From Nitrosovibrio sp. Nv4 (lineage in GTDB: Bacteria; Pseudomonadota; Gammaproteobacteria; Burkholderiales; SG8-39): DNA of 35,605 nucleotides. The notes beneath the pieces are model-generated. The model ran no database searches and was not told where the DNA came from. It worked only from the letters and a program-made list of their open reading frames with translations. The position numbers and the translations under genes were made by a program. Positions within the stretch are counted from its first letter, which is position 1, and each line of letters begins with the position of its first letter. Location: assembly GCA_945906765.1 (NCBI GenBank), contig CAMDRF010000024.1, positions 1 to 35,605 on the forward strand. Direction: 5' to 3'. Positions 8,948 through 18,040 of the stretch are shown in pieces.

Positions 8948-10987
8948 CTAAGCGGCAAGTGCAGGAATATTCTTGAAGAGTTCCAGCGCTTCGGGATTGG
9001 CGAGCGCGTCGGTATTGCCGATGGGCATGCCGTTCACCACGGACTTCACCGCGAGTTCGACCACCTTGCCATTCTTGGTGCGCGGAATGTCGGCTACCTG
9101 GAGGATCTTCGCCGGCACGTGGCGCGGCGTGGTGTTGTCACGGATGCGGGCGCAGATTTTCTCTTCCAGCTTCGCATCCAGATTGAAGCCAGGACGCAGG
9201 CGCACGAAGAGGATCACGCGCGTGTCGGTGGGATTGTCGGGCGGCCAGAGCTGGCCGATGGCGACCGATTCCTCGACTTCGTCGATCTTCTCCACTTGGC
9301 GGTAGATTTCGGCGGTGCCGATGCGCACGCCGCCGGGGTTGAGGGTGGCGTCCGATCTGCCGTAGACGATCATGGTGCCGCGCTCGGTGAGCTCGCACCA
9401 GTCACCGTGGGTCCAGACGTTGGGGTATTTGTCGTAATAGGCGGCACGGTATTTTTCGCCGCCCTTGTCGTTCCAGAAGCCCAGCGGCATGGACGGTACC
9501 GGTTTGGTGCAGACCAGTTCCCCCTTCTGTCCGACGATGGCATTGCCCGCCTCGTCGTACACCTCGACCGCCATGCCCAGCGACCTACACTGCAACTCGC
9601 CGCGGTACACCGGCAGAATCGGATTGGCGTCGGCGAAAGCGGCCATGATGTCGGTGCCGCCCGAGATGGAGGACAGGCACACGTCTTGCTTTACTTTCGA
9701 GTAGACGTAGTCGTAGCTCTCGGCCACCAGCGGCGAGCCGGTGGAGAGGATCATGCGCAGCGGCGCCAGCTTGTGCGTCTCGATCGGCGCGAGGCCGCGC
9801 TTTTCCAGCGAGTCGATGAACTTGGCCGAAGTGCCGAAGTGGCTGATGCGCTCCTCTTCGGCGTAATCAAAGAGGATGTTGCCGCCGCGCTCGAAGGGCG
9901 AACCGTCGTAGAGCATCACCGTGGCTTCGGCGCACAGCGCGTGAAAAAGCATGTTCCAGATCACCCAGTTGGTGGTGCAGAAATAGAACATCCGGTCGCC
10001 CGGGCGCACGTCGAATTGCAACTTGAGCATTTTCAGGCCCTGCAGCAGCGCGCCGCCGACGCCATGCACGATGCACTTGGGCGTGCCGGTGGTGCCGGAA
10101 CTGAACAGGATGTAAGCCGGATGCTCGAACGGCAACTGCGCATACTCGATGTCCCCAGGCGAGAACTTGCGCAGCCATTCGTCGAGCAGCACCGCTTTGG
10201 GTATCTCCGACACGTCGGGCCTGGCGCGCAGCTGCGGCACCACCACGATCTTGCGCAGGCTGGGCAGCCCTGCGGCGATCTCGGCGACGCGCTCGAGCAC
10301 GTCGAACTCGCGCCCGCCGTAGCGGTAGCCGTCGGCGACGAACAGGATCTTCGGCTCGATCTGGCCGAAGCGGTCCAGCACCCCGCTGGCGCCGAAGTCC
10401 GGCGAGCAGGACGACCACACGATGCCGTCCGCCAGCGCCGCCAGCGCGAGCATCCCGGCCTCGGGAATGTTCGGAATGAAGGCCGCGGCGCGATCCCCTG
10501 GGCGCAGGCCCAATGCTTTGAGCGCCTGCTGGGCGCGCGACACGTCGCTCGTGAGATTCGAATAGCTGACGCGCTTCTGCAAGCCGCGCTCGTCCCAGAA
10601 TACGAAGGCATCACCCTGGTCGCCGCGCCTGAGCAGGTTTTCGGCGAAATTCAGGCGCGCGTCCGGAAACCATTTCGCGCCCGGCATCTTGCCGCCGTCC
10701 ACCAACACCGTGGCGCCCTTTTTCGAAGCGATCACGCCGCAGAAATCCCAGATCTCGCTCCAGAACTCCTCGGGATGGTCCACCGTCCACTGGTAGAAAT
10801 CCGCGTACGCGTGACTCTCGAGGTGGTACTTGCGCACGATGTGGCGCTGGAACTGCGTCATCTGCGCGCTCTCGACCGCCTGCGCCGAGGGCGACCAGAT
10901 CGGCGTGATGCCGGTTGCCCGTCTGGGGGCCTTGGTTTTCGGCTTCGCCGGCGCCTTTGCTTTTGCCGGTGTCTTGGGCTTGGTCAT
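8948..10987 (-). CDS. aacS: Acetoacetate--CoA ligase
   Basis: The enzyme activates acetoacetate to acetoacetyl-CoA with ATP and links ketone or polyhydroxybutyrate breakdown to acetyl-CoA. The 679-residue protein is of the ANL superfamily. The phosphate loop is YILFSSGTTGTPK (about 290-302), the adenine motif is SSISGGTDI (about 438) and the catalytic Lys is in PRTKNGK (about 635). The acetoacetyl-CoA ligase type shows in the N-terminal FYQWTVDHPEEFWSEIWDF and WFPDARLNFAENLL stretches. The first ~26 residues are a Lys/Pro/Ala-rich extension. The ATG at 10987 was chosen because the methyltransferase gene ends 7 bp upstream; the frame remains open beyond it but only as antisense or overlapping noise. 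Confidence 0.93.
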   Translation of the reverse strand: MTKPKTPAKAKAPAKPKTKAPRRATGITPIWSPSAQAVESAQMTQFQRHIVRKYHLESHAYADFYQWTVDHPEEFWSEIWDFCGVIASKKGATVLVDGGKMPGAKWFPDARLNFAENLLRRGDQGDAFVFWDERGLQKRVSYSNLTSDVSRAQQALKALGLRPGDRAAAFIPNIPEAGMLALAALADGIVWSSCSPDFGASGVLDRFGQIEPKILFVADGYRYGGREFDVLERVAEIAAGLPSLRKIVVVPQLRARPDVSEIPKAVLLDEWLRKFSPGDIEYAQLPFEHPAYILFSSGTTGTPKCIVHGVGGALLQGLKMLKLQFDVRPGDRMFYFCTTNWVIWNMLFHALCAEATVMLYDGSPFERGGNILFDYAEEERISHFGTSAKFIDSLEKRGLAPIETHKLAPLRMILSTGSPLVAESYDYVYSKVKQDVCLSSISGGTDIMAAFADANPILPVYRGELQCRSLGMAVEVYDEAGNAIVGQKGELVCTKPVPSMPLGFWNDKGGEKYRAAYYDKYPNVWTHGDWCELTERGTMIVYGRSDATLNPGGVRIGTAEIYRQVEKIDEVEESVAIGQLWPPDNPTDTRVILFVRLRPGFNLDAKLEEKICARIRDNTTPRHVPAKILQVADIPRTKNGKVVELAVKSVVNGMPIGNTDALANPEALELFKNIPALAA

Positions 10988-10994
10988 GGCGTCA

Positions 10995-11606
10995 TTATCG
11001 CCGACGCCAGACGCTCGCCAGCCAGGGTTGCCGATCACAGGGCAAGCCCGGCGGGCGGTAATAGTGGTCGAGCTCGGCGAAACCCGCCGCCGCGAGGTAC
11101 CCGCGCCACGCCTCCAGGTCATGGTAAGCGCCGTAACGCCCGCGGTTCCAGCCCTCCTGGTTCGCGCCGCGCGGATTCGAGCTGAACAGCACGCCGCCCG
11201 GCTTGAGCGAGGCGTGCAGTTCGCGCAGCACGCGCGGCAGCTCGCCGCCGGGGACATGAAACAGCGATGCATTGGCGAACACGCCGTCGAAGCGCGCCGC
11301 CGGCAAATCGAGCTTGAGGAAATCCTGCTCCAGCACCTCGCAGCCGCTGTACTCGCGCGCCATGGCGGCAAAGCGCGCCGATCCTTCGAGGCCCACGGCG
11401 ACATGCCCCTGCCCGGTGAACGCCTTCAGGTCGCGTCCGGGGCCGCAACCGAAATCAAGGATGGTGAAAGGAGGCGCGCCTTCGATGTGCTTCAGCAGCG
11501 CAGCCATGTTCTGGCTGACGTCGTGATCCCGCGTCCCCTGCCAGAAATCCTCCGCCCGGCTGTCGTAGTGCTCCAGCGTGCGCCGGGAAATCTCCTCGTC
11601 AGGCAT
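10995..11606 (-). CDS. Class I SAM-dependent methyltransferase
   Basis: The 203-residue protein has a Rossmann-type methyltransferase fold. Motif I is ILDFGCGPGRDLKAF at about residues 49-63, motif II is in VGLEGSARFAAMAREY and the motif IV region reads FDGVFANASLFHVP (about 105-118). LKPGGVLFSSNPRG corresponds to the post-motif III strand. The methyl acceptor cannot be told. The start ATG overlaps the end of aspA by 8 bp and the stop lies 7 bp before the acetoacetyl-CoA ligase start, so aspA, this gene and aacS look like one minus-strand operon. Confidence 0.88.
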   Translation of the reverse strand: MPDEEISRRTLEHYDSRAEDFWQGTRDHDVSQNMAALLKHIEGAPPFTILDFGCGPGRDLKAFTGQGHVAVGLEGSARFAAMAREYSGCEVLEQDFLKLDLPAARFDGVFANASLFHVPGGELPRVLRELHASLKPGGVLFSSNPRGANQEGWNRGRYGAYHDLEAWRGYLAAAGFAELDHYYRPPGLPCDRQPWLASVWRRR

Positions 11607-13029
11607 CGCCCTTGGGCCGGTGCAGCGTCGAGAAATGCGGCTGGGTCAGGACTTCGGGCTTGAGGATTGCGTCCAGATCCTCGCGCGTCATGAGATTTTT
11701 CTCCAGCACCAGGTCGTAGACGCGCCTGCCGGTGGCGAGCGCCTGTTGGGCGATCTCGCTCGAGCGGGCATAGCCGATGTACGGATTGAGCGCGGTTACC
11801 AAGGCGGTGGAATCGTCCAGCAGCTGGCGCGCGCGCGCGCGGTTGGCGGTGATGCCCGCCACGCAGCGCTCGCCCAGCACGCGGCAACCCGCGGCCAGAT
11901 GCGCGAGGCTCTTGAACAGGCTGTGGGCGATGATCGGCTCGAACGCATTGAGCTGCAGCTGCCCGCCTTCGGCCGCCATGGTGACGGTGATGTCGTTGCC
12001 GATCACCTCGAAGGCGATCTGGTTCACCACCTCCGGTATCACCGGGTTCACCTTGCCCGGCATGATCGAGGAGCCGGCCTGCACCGCCGGCAGGTTGATT
12101 TCGCCGATGCCGGCGCGCGGCCCGGAAGACAGCAGGCGCAGGTCGTTGCAGATCTTGGAGAGCTTCACCGCGACGCGCTTGAGCACCCCAGAGAGCTGCA
12201 CGAAGGAGCCCGCGTCCTGCGTCGCTTCGATGAGATTGGGCGACACCACCAGCTCCACGCCCGCGATCTCGGACAGCGTGCGTATCACGCGCGCCGCGTA
12301 TTCCGGATGCGCGTTGATGCCGGTGCCGATCGCCGTGGCGCCGAGGTTGACCTCGCGAATCAGGTTTGCCGCCTCGCCGACCCGGCTCTCGTCCTCCTGC
12401 AGCATCACCGCGTAGGTCGAGAACTCCTGGCCCAGCGTCATCGGCACCGCGTCCTGCAGCTGGGTGCGGCCGATCTTGAGCACATCGGAAAACTCGATTG
12501 CTTTCAGTTCAAATGCTTTTCTCAAAGAACCCATTTCCCTGAGTAACCGCCGGATACCAAACTGCAGCGCCACCTTCACCGCCGTGGGATACACATCGTT
12601 GGTGCTCTGCGAAAGGTTGACGTGGTCCAGCGGGTGCAGGCGCGCGTAGTCCCCCTTCTTCGCCCCCAGCAGCTCAAGCGCCCGGTTGGCGATGACTTCG
12701 TTGGCGTTCATGTTGGTCGAGGTTCCCGCCCCGCCCTGAATCACATCCACCACGAATTCTTCCAATAGCGCGCCGCCGCGGATTTCCTCGCAGGCGCGCG
12801 TGATCGCAGCGGCGCGCTCGTCATCGAGCAACCCCAGTTCGCGGTTGACGATGGCCGCGGCCTGCTTGGCGCAGGCCAGCGCGCCGATCAGGTCCGGGTA
12901 GATCGAGATCGGCGTGCCGCTGATCGGAAAATTCTCCAGCGCGCGCAGCGTGTGCACGCCGTAGTAGGCGTCCACGGCAACCCGGCGGTCGCCGATCAAG
13001 TCATGTTCGATACGTGTCGGTTTGCTCAT
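11599..13029 (-). CDS. aspA: Aspartate ammonia-lyase
   Basis: AspA deaminates L-aspartate to fumarate and ammonia and is a homotetramer of the fumarase/aspartase superfamily. The 476-residue length is normal (E. coli AspA about 478). The superfamily signature GSSIMPGKVNP is at about residues 319-329. The N-terminal region R-x-E-x-D-x-x-GD and YYGVHTLRALENF, and the substrate motifs GGAGTSTNMNANEV and QSTNDVYPTA, fit aspartase rather than fumarase. It heads the operon with a methyltransferase and acetoacetyl-CoA ligase. It is divergent from a gamma-glutamyltransferase and near a glutamate/aspartate transporter. A short AT-rich stretch encodes residues around SLRKAFELKAIEF. Confidence 0.94.
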   Translation of the reverse strand: MSKPTRIEHDLIGDRRVAVDAYYGVHTLRALENFPISGTPISIYPDLIGALACAKQAAAIVNRELGLLDDERAAAITRACEEIRGGALLEEFVVDVIQGGAGTSTNMNANEVIANRALELLGAKKGDYARLHPLDHVNLSQSTNDVYPTAVKVALQFGIRRLLREMGSLRKAFELKAIEFSDVLKIGRTQLQDAVPMTLGQEFSTYAVMLQEDESRVGEAANLIREVNLGATAIGTGINAHPEYAARVIRTLSEIAGVELVVSPNLIEATQDAGSFVQLSGVLKRVAVKLSKICNDLRLLSSGPRAGIGEINLPAVQAGSSIMPGKVNPVIPEVVNQIAFEVIGNDITVTMAAEGGQLQLNAFEPIIAHSLFKSLAHLAAGCRVLGERCVAGITANRARARQLLDDSTALVTALNPYIGYARSSEIAQQALATGRRVYDLVLEKNLMTREDLDAILKPEVLTQPHFSTLHRPKGDA

Positions 13030-13038
13030 GCGGACTGG

Positions 13039-13066
13039 TTCATACTGTCTCCTTCATACTGTCTCC
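13039..13066 (+). repeat. 14-bp perfect tandem duplication upstream of ggt
   Basis: The unit TTCATACTGTCTCC occurs twice head to tail, ending 3 bp before the ggt ATG at 13070. It falls in the divergent aspA/ggt spacer, where the ggt ribosome binding site is expected, so copy number could affect spacing. Confidence 0.85.
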
Positions 13067-13069
13067 TGC

Positions 13070-14770
13070 ATGAATTCTATTCCTGCTCTGGCACTTGGCG
13101 TTTCGCTACTGCTTTTATTTCCATCCGCTTCCGGCGAGGAAAGCCGGGCAGTACATGCAAGACATTTCATGATCGCGACAGCGAACCTGCACGCCTCGCA
13201 GGCCGGGCTGGACATGTTGCGCGCAGGCGGCAGCGCGCTGGACGCGGCGATCGCCGCGCAGCTGGTGCTGAACCTCACCGAACCGCAGTCTTCCGGCATC
13301 GGCGGCGGCGCCTTCATCCTGCACTGGGACGAAGCCGCGCGTCGCGTCTCGGCCTACGATGGCCGCGAAACCGCGCCCGCCGCCGCGCGCCCCGAGCGTT
13401 TTTTGCTTTCTGAGGGCAAGCCGATGTCGATCGGCGCGGCGATCGACTCGGGCAGGTCAGTCGGGGTGCCGGGTTTGCTGCGGGCAATGCACCTCGCACA
13501 CGCGAAACACGGCCGCCTTCTATGGGCAAGTCTTTTCGAGCCTGCGATCCGCCTCGCCGAGGACGGTTTCCCGGTCTCCCCGCGGCTGCATGCGCTGATC
13601 AAATCTGACCCGATTCTGCAACGCAATACCGCCAGCCGCTCTTATTTTTATCTCCCGGACGGCGGCCCGCTGCCGATTGGCTACCGGCTGAAAAACCCGC
13701 CGTTCGCCGCCGTGTTGCGCCGGGTCGCGCAGCAAGGGCCGGATGCGTTCTATCTCGGATCCCTCGCGCGCGACATCGTTGCCGCGGTCGCCGCACACCC
13801 ACGCCCGGGCGATCTGACCGAACAGGACCTGGCCGCCTACCGCGCGGTGGAGCGCGAGGCGCTCTGCGGCAGTTACCGCGCGCACAGGATCTGCGGCATG
13901 CCGCCGCCCAGCTCGGGCGGCATCGGCATACTCGCCATTCTCGGTGTGCTGGAGCGCTTTGCGCTCGCCGACCTGCGTCCGGGTTCGAGCGGCGCGGTGC
14001 ACCTGTTCGCCGAAGCCGGACGTCTCGCCTATGCGGACCGCGACCACTACGTCGGCGATCCGGATTTTGTTCAGGTCCCGGCGGCTGGATTGATCGATCC
14101 CGGATACCTGCGCCAGCGCGCAATGTTGGTAAGACCGGATAGAAGCATGGTCCGTGCATTGCCAGGAGCGCCGGCCGGGGCGCGTAGCGCCCTGGGCGCC
14201 GATGCGAGCGTCGAGGCCGCGGGCACCAGCCACCTCTCGGTGGTGGACGCGCAGGGCAACGCGGTCGCCATGACCACCACCATCGAGTCGCCGTTCGGCA
14301 GCCGCATTCTGGTGCGCGGGTTCCTGCTCAATAACCAGCTCACCGATTTCTCGCTTGTCCCGGATGAAGGCGGCAAGCCGGCCGCCAACCGCGTCGAACC
14401 GGGCAAGCGCCCGCGCAGCTCGATGTCGCCGACCTTGGTGATCGCGCCGGGTGGCGCGTTTTTGATGAGCGTGGGATCCCCGGGCGGCAGCGCGATCATC
14501 AACTATGTCGCCAAAACCCTCGTCGGCGTGCTCGACTGGGGGCTCGACATCCAGCAGGCGATTGCGGCACCGAACATGGGCAGCCGCAATCGCGAGACGG
14601 AATTGGAGAAAGGCACCGCGTTGGAGAGCATCGGCGGCGCGCTGCGCGCAATGGGCCATCCGGTTGCCGCGGTCGAACTGAGCAGCGGCCTGCAGGCAAT
14701 CGTGCGCACGCCGGGGGGCCTCGCCGGCGGCGCCGACCCCCGCCGGGAGGGCGTGGTGCTGGGTGACTAG
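13070..14770 (+). CDS. ggt: Gamma-glutamyltransferase, secreted
   Basis: GGT cleaves or transfers the gamma-glutamyl group of glutathione and related peptides in the periplasm. The 566-residue preprotein starts with a signal peptide (MNSIPALALGVSLLLLFPSA). The heavy-chain motifs SGIGGGAFIL and DGRETAP (about 80-105) are present, as is PPPSSGGIGI (about 281). Autocleavage creates the small subunit at the Thr of GTSHLSVVD, near residue 386. The small subunit then shows NAVAMTTTIESPFGS and the glycine loop SVGSPGGSAI. The ATG at 13070 was preferred because a signal peptide follows. Neighbouring gltIJKL and aspA suggest use of the released glutamate. Confidence 0.94.
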   Translation: MNSIPALALGVSLLLLFPSASGEESRAVHARHFMIATANLHASQAGLDMLRAGGSALDAAIAAQLVLNLTEPQSSGIGGGAFILHWDEAARRVSAYDGRETAPAAARPERFLLSEGKPMSIGAAIDSGRSVGVPGLLRAMHLAHAKHGRLLWASLFEPAIRLAEDGFPVSPRLHALIKSDPILQRNTASRSYFYLPDGGPLPIGYRLKNPPFAAVLRRVAQQGPDAFYLGSLARDIVAAVAAHPRPGDLTEQDLAAYRAVEREALCGSYRAHRICGMPPPSSGGIGILAILGVLERFALADLRPGSSGAVHLFAEAGRLAYADRDHYVGDPDFVQVPAAGLIDPGYLRQRAMLVRPDRSMVRALPGAPAGARSALGADASVEAAGTSHLSVVDAQGNAVAMTTTIESPFGSRILVRGFLLNNQLTDFSLVPDEGGKPAANRVEPGKRPRSSMSPTLVIAPGGAFLMSVGSPGGSAIINYVAKTLVGVLDWGLDIQQAIAAPNMGSRNRETELEKGTALESIGGALRAMGHPVAAVELSSGLQAIVRTPGGLAGGADPRREGVVLGD

Positions 14771-14782
14771 CTGGGTGACTAG
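14759..14782 (+). repeat. 12-bp perfect tandem duplication covering the ggt stop codon
   Basis: CTGGGTGACTAG occurs twice in direct succession. The first copy contains the last codons and the TAG stop of ggt, and the second lies just after it. It looks like a recent slippage duplication. Confidence 0.85.
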
Positions 14783-14840
14783 CTAGGCAAGCCCTGGGCG
14801 CACGATTAGAATGAATTCCTCTTCAATCGGGAGACCATCA

Positions 14841-15740
14841 ATGAATCGTATTGCACTCTGCGCCCTTTCTCTTGCCGCGCTGGTCAGCTTTGGCGCCGCC
14901 GCGCAGGAAGGCACGCTCAAGAAAGTCAAGGACACGGCCAGCATCACCATCGGCCACCGCGACGCGTCGCTGCCCCTGTCCTATTACGACGACAAGCAGC
15001 AGCCCATCGGCTACGCCATGGACCTGTGCGCGAAGATCGTCGATGCGGTGAAGACCGAGCTGAAGCTGCCGAAAATCGACGTCAAGTACCAGCTGGTCAC
15101 TTCGGCCAACCGCATCCCGCTGATGGCGAATGGCACCATCGACCTGGAGTGCGGCTCGACCACCAACAACATTGCGCGCCAGGAGCAGGTCTGGTTCACG
15201 ATGACGCATTTCGTCACCGCCAACCGCTGGGCGGCGAAAAAAGCTTCCGGCATCAAAAGCCTCGCCGACCTGAAGGGCAAGACCATCGTCTCGACGGCGG
15301 GCTCCACCAACATCAAGCAGATCACGGAGATCAACGCGGCGCAAAATCTCGGCATGAACATCATTTCCGCCAACGGCCACCCGGAAGCCTTCCAGATGGT
15401 CGAAACCGGCCGCGCGGTGGCGTTCGTCATGGACGACATCATTCTGGCCGGGCTGGTTGCCCTGTCGCGCTCGCCGGGCGATTACGAGATCTCGGCTGTC
15501 GCACTGTCGGTCGAGCCCTACGGCATCATGCTGCGCAAGGACGACAAGGCGTTCAAGGCCGTGGTGGACCGCGCCATGACCAACATCTACAAATCCGGCG
15601 AGATCGACGCCATCTACTCGAAATGGTTCGAGAAGCCGGTGCCGCCCAAGGGCGTGAACATGAATCTGCCGATGACGGCGGCGTTCAAGAAGGTCGTCGC
15701 CAATCCCACCTCCTCGGGCGATCCAAAGGTCTACGAGTAA
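14841..15740 (+). CDS. gltI: Glutamate/aspartate ABC transporter, periplasmic binding protein
   Basis: The 299-residue protein is the periplasmic solute receptor of a polar amino acid importer (SBP family 3). It has a signal peptide, MNRIALCALSLAALVSFGAA, with likely cleavage before QEG. GltI-type features are IECG-like TIDLECGSTTNNIARQ (about 98-113), GRAVAFVMDDIILAG (about 191-205) and the C-terminal WFEKPVPPKGVNMNLPM. Ser, Thr and Asp residues in these stretches bind the ligand in homologues. The ATG at 14841 follows a GGGAG ribosome binding site. It is the first gene of gltIJKL, and a terminator-like hairpin 18 bp after its stop probably sets a high receptor-to-permease ratio. Confidence 0.93.
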   Translation: MNRIALCALSLAALVSFGAAAQEGTLKKVKDTASITIGHRDASLPLSYYDDKQQPIGYAMDLCAKIVDAVKTELKLPKIDVKYQLVTSANRIPLMANGTIDLECGSTTNNIARQEQVWFTMTHFVTANRWAAKKASGIKSLADLKGKTIVSTAGSTNIKQITEINAAQNLGMNIISANGHPEAFQMVETGRAVAFVMDDIILAGLVALSRSPGDYEISAVALSVEPYGIMLRKDDKAFKAVVDRAMTNIYKSGEIDAIYSKWFEKPVPPKGVNMNLPMTAAFKKVVANPTSSGDPKVYE

Positions 15741-15757
15741 GCTGGCCTGGCTAACGG

Positions 15758-15783
15758 ACGGGGAACTCAGGTTCCCCGTTTTT
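15758..15783 (+). terminator. Terminator/attenuator hairpin between gltI and gltJ
   Basis: A perfect 9-bp stem (ACGGGGAAC with GTTCCCCGT, loop TCAG) is followed by a T run. It lies 18 bp after the gltI stop and 38 bp before gltJ. Partial termination here would give more binding protein than membrane parts, as is common for ABC importers. Confidence 0.85.
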
Positions 15784-15820
15784 CGTTGAGCGCGGGGTTG
15801 AGCGCGAGGTTGCGTTTCAT

Positions 15821-16576
15821 ATGAACTACAACTGGGAATGGGGTATTTACCTCGCCGCCGAGCCCGGCGGCACGGGTATCTATATCAAGTACCTGGTCAT
15901 CGGCCTGGGCTGGACGCTCGCCACGGCGCTCGCCGCCTGGGTGATCGCGCTGGCGATCGGCTTGGTGGTTGGCACGCTGCGCACCACGCCGCATAAATGG
16001 GTGGTGCGCCTGGGCAACGCCTACGTCGAGGTATTCCGCAATGTCCCGCTGATCGTGCAGATGTTCCTGTGGTTCTTCGTCGTGCCCGAGTTGCTGCCCA
16101 AGGCGCTGGGCGACTGGGTGAAGCAGATGGCGCCGCCCTGGGGCTCCTACCTGCCCGCGGTGATGTGCCTCGGCTTGTATACCTCGGTGCGCGTCGCAGA
16201 ACAGGTCAAGGCCGGCATCGGCTCGCTGCCGCGCGGCCAGGGCATGGCGGGCACCGCGCTCGGGCTCACGCTCGGGCAGAACTACCGCTTCGTGCAGCTG
16301 CCGCAGGCGTTGCGCATCGTCCTGCCGCCACTGACCTCCGAATTCATGAATGTGATCAAGAACTCCTCGGTCGCACTGACCATCGGCCTGCTCGAACTCA
16401 CGGGCCGCGCGCGCGCGATGCAGGAGTTCAGCTTCAAGGTGTTCGAGGCCTTTGCCGCCGCCACCGTGATCTACCTGCTCACCAATCTGGTGGTGGTGTT
16501 CGCCATGCGCGCGCTGGAAAAAAAAGTGCAGGTGCCCGGCCTGATCAGCGCTTCGCCGACCGCGGGAGCACACTGA
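15821..16576 (+). CDS. gltJ: Glutamate/aspartate ABC transporter permease GltJ
   Basis: A 251-residue inner-membrane permease of the His/Glu/Gln/Arg/opine family. Membrane segments are visible at about 27-52 ([24 protein letters not shown]), 77-95, 105-125 and near the C terminus ([16 protein letters not shown]). [21 protein letters not shown] (about 67-87) is typical of the family. The EAA loop that contacts the ATPase reads [19 protein letters not shown] (about 133-151). The GltJ-like N terminus [11 protein letters not shown] distinguishes it from the second permease. It follows the intercistronic hairpin and is spaced 3 bp from gltK. Confidence 0.93.
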   Translation: MNYNWEWGIYLAAEPGGTGIYIKYLVIGLGWTLATALAAWVIALAIGLVVGTLRTTPHKWVVRLGNAYVEVFRNVPLIVQMFLWFFVVPELLPKALGDWVKQMAPPWGSYLPAVMCLGLYTSVRVAEQVKAGIGSLPRGQGMAGTALGLTLGQNYRFVQLPQALRIVLPPLTSEFMNVIKNSSVALTIGLLELTGRARAMQEFSFKVFEAFAAATVIYLLTNLVVVFAMRALEKKVQVPGLISASPTAGAH

Positions 16577-16579
16577 TCG

Positions 16580-17272
16580 ATGTTCGCGGGATACGACTTC
16601 GACGTGATCCAGCGCTCCTGGGTCTACCTGTTCCGGGACGGCATGACGTTCACGCTGACGCTGACGGCGCTGGCGATGGTGGGCGGCATTTTCTTCGGCA
16701 CGCTGCTGGCGATGATGCGGCTCTCCAGGTTCAGCATCCTGTCTTATGCCGCGGGCGGCTACGTCAACCTGATGCGCTCGCTGCCGCTGGTGCTGGTGAT
16801 CTTCTGGTTCTTCTTCCTCGTGCCCTATATCGGTGCGTGGCTGATCGGCGCCAAGGACCCGGTGAAGGTCGGCTCCTTCATGTCCTGCCTCATCACCTTC
16901 ACCATGTTCGAGGCCGCGTATTACTGCGAAATCATGCGCGCCGGTATCCAGTCGGTGGCGCGCGGCCAGGTCTGGGCCGGCTACGCGCTGGGACTCAACT
17001 ACTGGCTGACGATGGGCAAGATCGTGCTGCCGCAGGCCTTCCGCAACATGCTGCCGGTGCTGCTGACGCAGACCGTGATCCTGTTCCAGGACACCTCGCT
17101 CGTGTATGTGATCTCGGCCACCGATTTCCTCGGCGCCGCCGCCAAGGTCGCGAACCGCGACTACCGCCTGGTCGAGATGTACACCTTCGTCGCCGCGGTC
17201 TACTTCATCATCTCCTTCAGCCTGTCGTTGCTGGTCAAGCAGCTGCAGAGCCGCATCGCCATCATCAGGTAG
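16580..17272 (+). CDS. gltK: Glutamate/aspartate ABC transporter permease GltK
   Basis: The second permease, 230 residues, pairs with GltJ to form the membrane channel. Visible are the N-terminal [10 protein letters not shown]-like [17 protein letters not shown], a first membrane segment ([21 protein letters not shown], about 26-46), a [20 protein letters not shown] segment (about 67-86) and the EAA loop [18 protein letters not shown] (about 131-148). The gene starts 3 bp after the gltJ stop and ends 8 bp before gltL, so it is co-transcribed and probably translationally coupled. Confidence 0.93.
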   Translation: MFAGYDFDVIQRSWVYLFRDGMTFTLTLTALAMVGGIFFGTLLAMMRLSRFSILSYAAGGYVNLMRSLPLVLVIFWFFFLVPYIGAWLIGAKDPVKVGSFMSCLITFTMFEAAYYCEIMRAGIQSVARGQVWAGYALGLNYWLTMGKIVLPQAFRNMLPVLLTQTVILFQDTSLVYVISATDFLGAAAKVANRDYRLVEMYTFVAAVYFIISFSLSLLVKQLQSRIAIIR

Positions 17273-17280
17273 GGACAAAA

Positions 17281-18009
17281 ATGATCTCAATCAAAAACAT
17301 CAGCAAATGGTACGGATCGTTCCAGGTCCTGACGGATTGTTCCACCGAGGTAAAGAAGGGCGAAGTGGTGGTGGTCTGCGGCCCCTCGGGCAGCGGCAAG
17401 TCCACCATCATCAAGTGCGTCAACGCGCTGGAACCCTTCCAGAAGGGCGAGATCAACGTCGACGGCATTTCGGTGGGCGACCCCAAAACCGACCTTCCCA
17501 AGCTGCGCTCGCGCATCGGCATGGTGTTCCAGAACTTCGAACTGTTCCCACACCTCTCGGTGACCGAGAACCTGACGCTCGCCCAGATCAAGGTGCTCGG
17601 CCGCACTCCCGACGCGGCGCGCGACAAGGGCTTGAAATTGCTCGATCGCGTCGGCCTGATGGCGCACAAGGACAAGTTCCCCGGCCAGCTCTCCGGCGGC
17701 CAGCAGCAGCGCGTCGCGATCGCGCGCGCCCTGTCGATGGACCCGATCGCGATGCTGTTCGATGAGCCGACCTCTGCGCTCGACCCCGAGATGATCAACG
17801 AAGTGCTGGATGTCATGGTCCAGCTCGCCCAGGAAGGCATGACCATGATGGTGGTCACACACGAGATGGGCTTCGCGAAGCGTGTTGCGCACCGCGTCAT
17901 CTTCATGGACGCGGGCAAGATCATCGAGGACTGCACCAAGGACGACTTCTTCGGCGCCCCGCGCTCCGAGCGCGCGCAGCTTTTCCTCTCGAAGATCCTG
18001 CATCATTGA
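17281..18009 (+). CDS. gltL: Glutamate/aspartate ABC transporter ATPase GltL
   Basis: The 242-residue ATPase energises the GltJK channel from the cytoplasmic side. Walker A is GPSGSGKST (about residues 37-45), the Q-loop is [13 protein letters not shown] (about 80-92), the signature is LSGGQQQR (about 138-145) and Walker B is [14 protein letters not shown] (about 157-170). The switch His is in VVTHEMGFA. The start ATG at 17281 follows AGGGAC at a good distance; the frame is open far upstream but that stretch is out-of-frame gltJK sequence. A hairpin terminator follows directly. Confidence 0.94.
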   Translation: MISIKNISKWYGSFQVLTDCSTEVKKGEVVVVCGPSGSGKSTIIKCVNALEPFQKGEINVDGISVGDPKTDLPKLRSRIGMVFQNFELFPHLSVTENLTLAQIKVLGRTPDAARDKGLKLLDRVGLMAHKDKFPGQLSGGQQQRVAIARALSMDPIAMLFDEPTSALDPEMINEVLDVMVQLAQEGMTMMVVTHEMGFAKRVAHRVIFMDAGKIIEDCTKDDFFGAPRSERAQLFLSKILHH

Positions 18010-18010
18010 A

Positions 18011-18033
18011 AAAAAGGGGCTTGCCCCTTTTTC
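18011..18033 (+). terminator. Rho-independent terminator after gltL
   Basis: AAAAAGGGGC and GCCCCTTTTT form a perfect stem with a minimal TT centre (realistically a CTTG loop), and the descending arm provides the T run. It begins just after the gltL stop and ends 8 bp before the next start codon, closing the glt operon. Confidence 0.85.
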
Positions 18034-18040
18034 CTTGGCA

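Noticed and set aside
8945-11185. Very long open frame on the plus strand (746 codons)
   Set aside because: It is antisense to acetoacetyl-CoA ligase, its protein is rich in Arg/His/Ala without domains, and the minus strand shows clear ANL motifs.
15997-17280. Upstream extension of the gltL reading frame
   Set aside because: This stretch is out-of-frame gltJ and gltK sequence; GltL homology and a ribosome binding site define the start at 17281.
15767-17290. Long open frame on the minus strand over the glt permeases
   Set aside because: Low-complexity His/Gln/Arg protein typical of the antisense of GC-rich genes; gltJ and gltK are certain on the plus strand.
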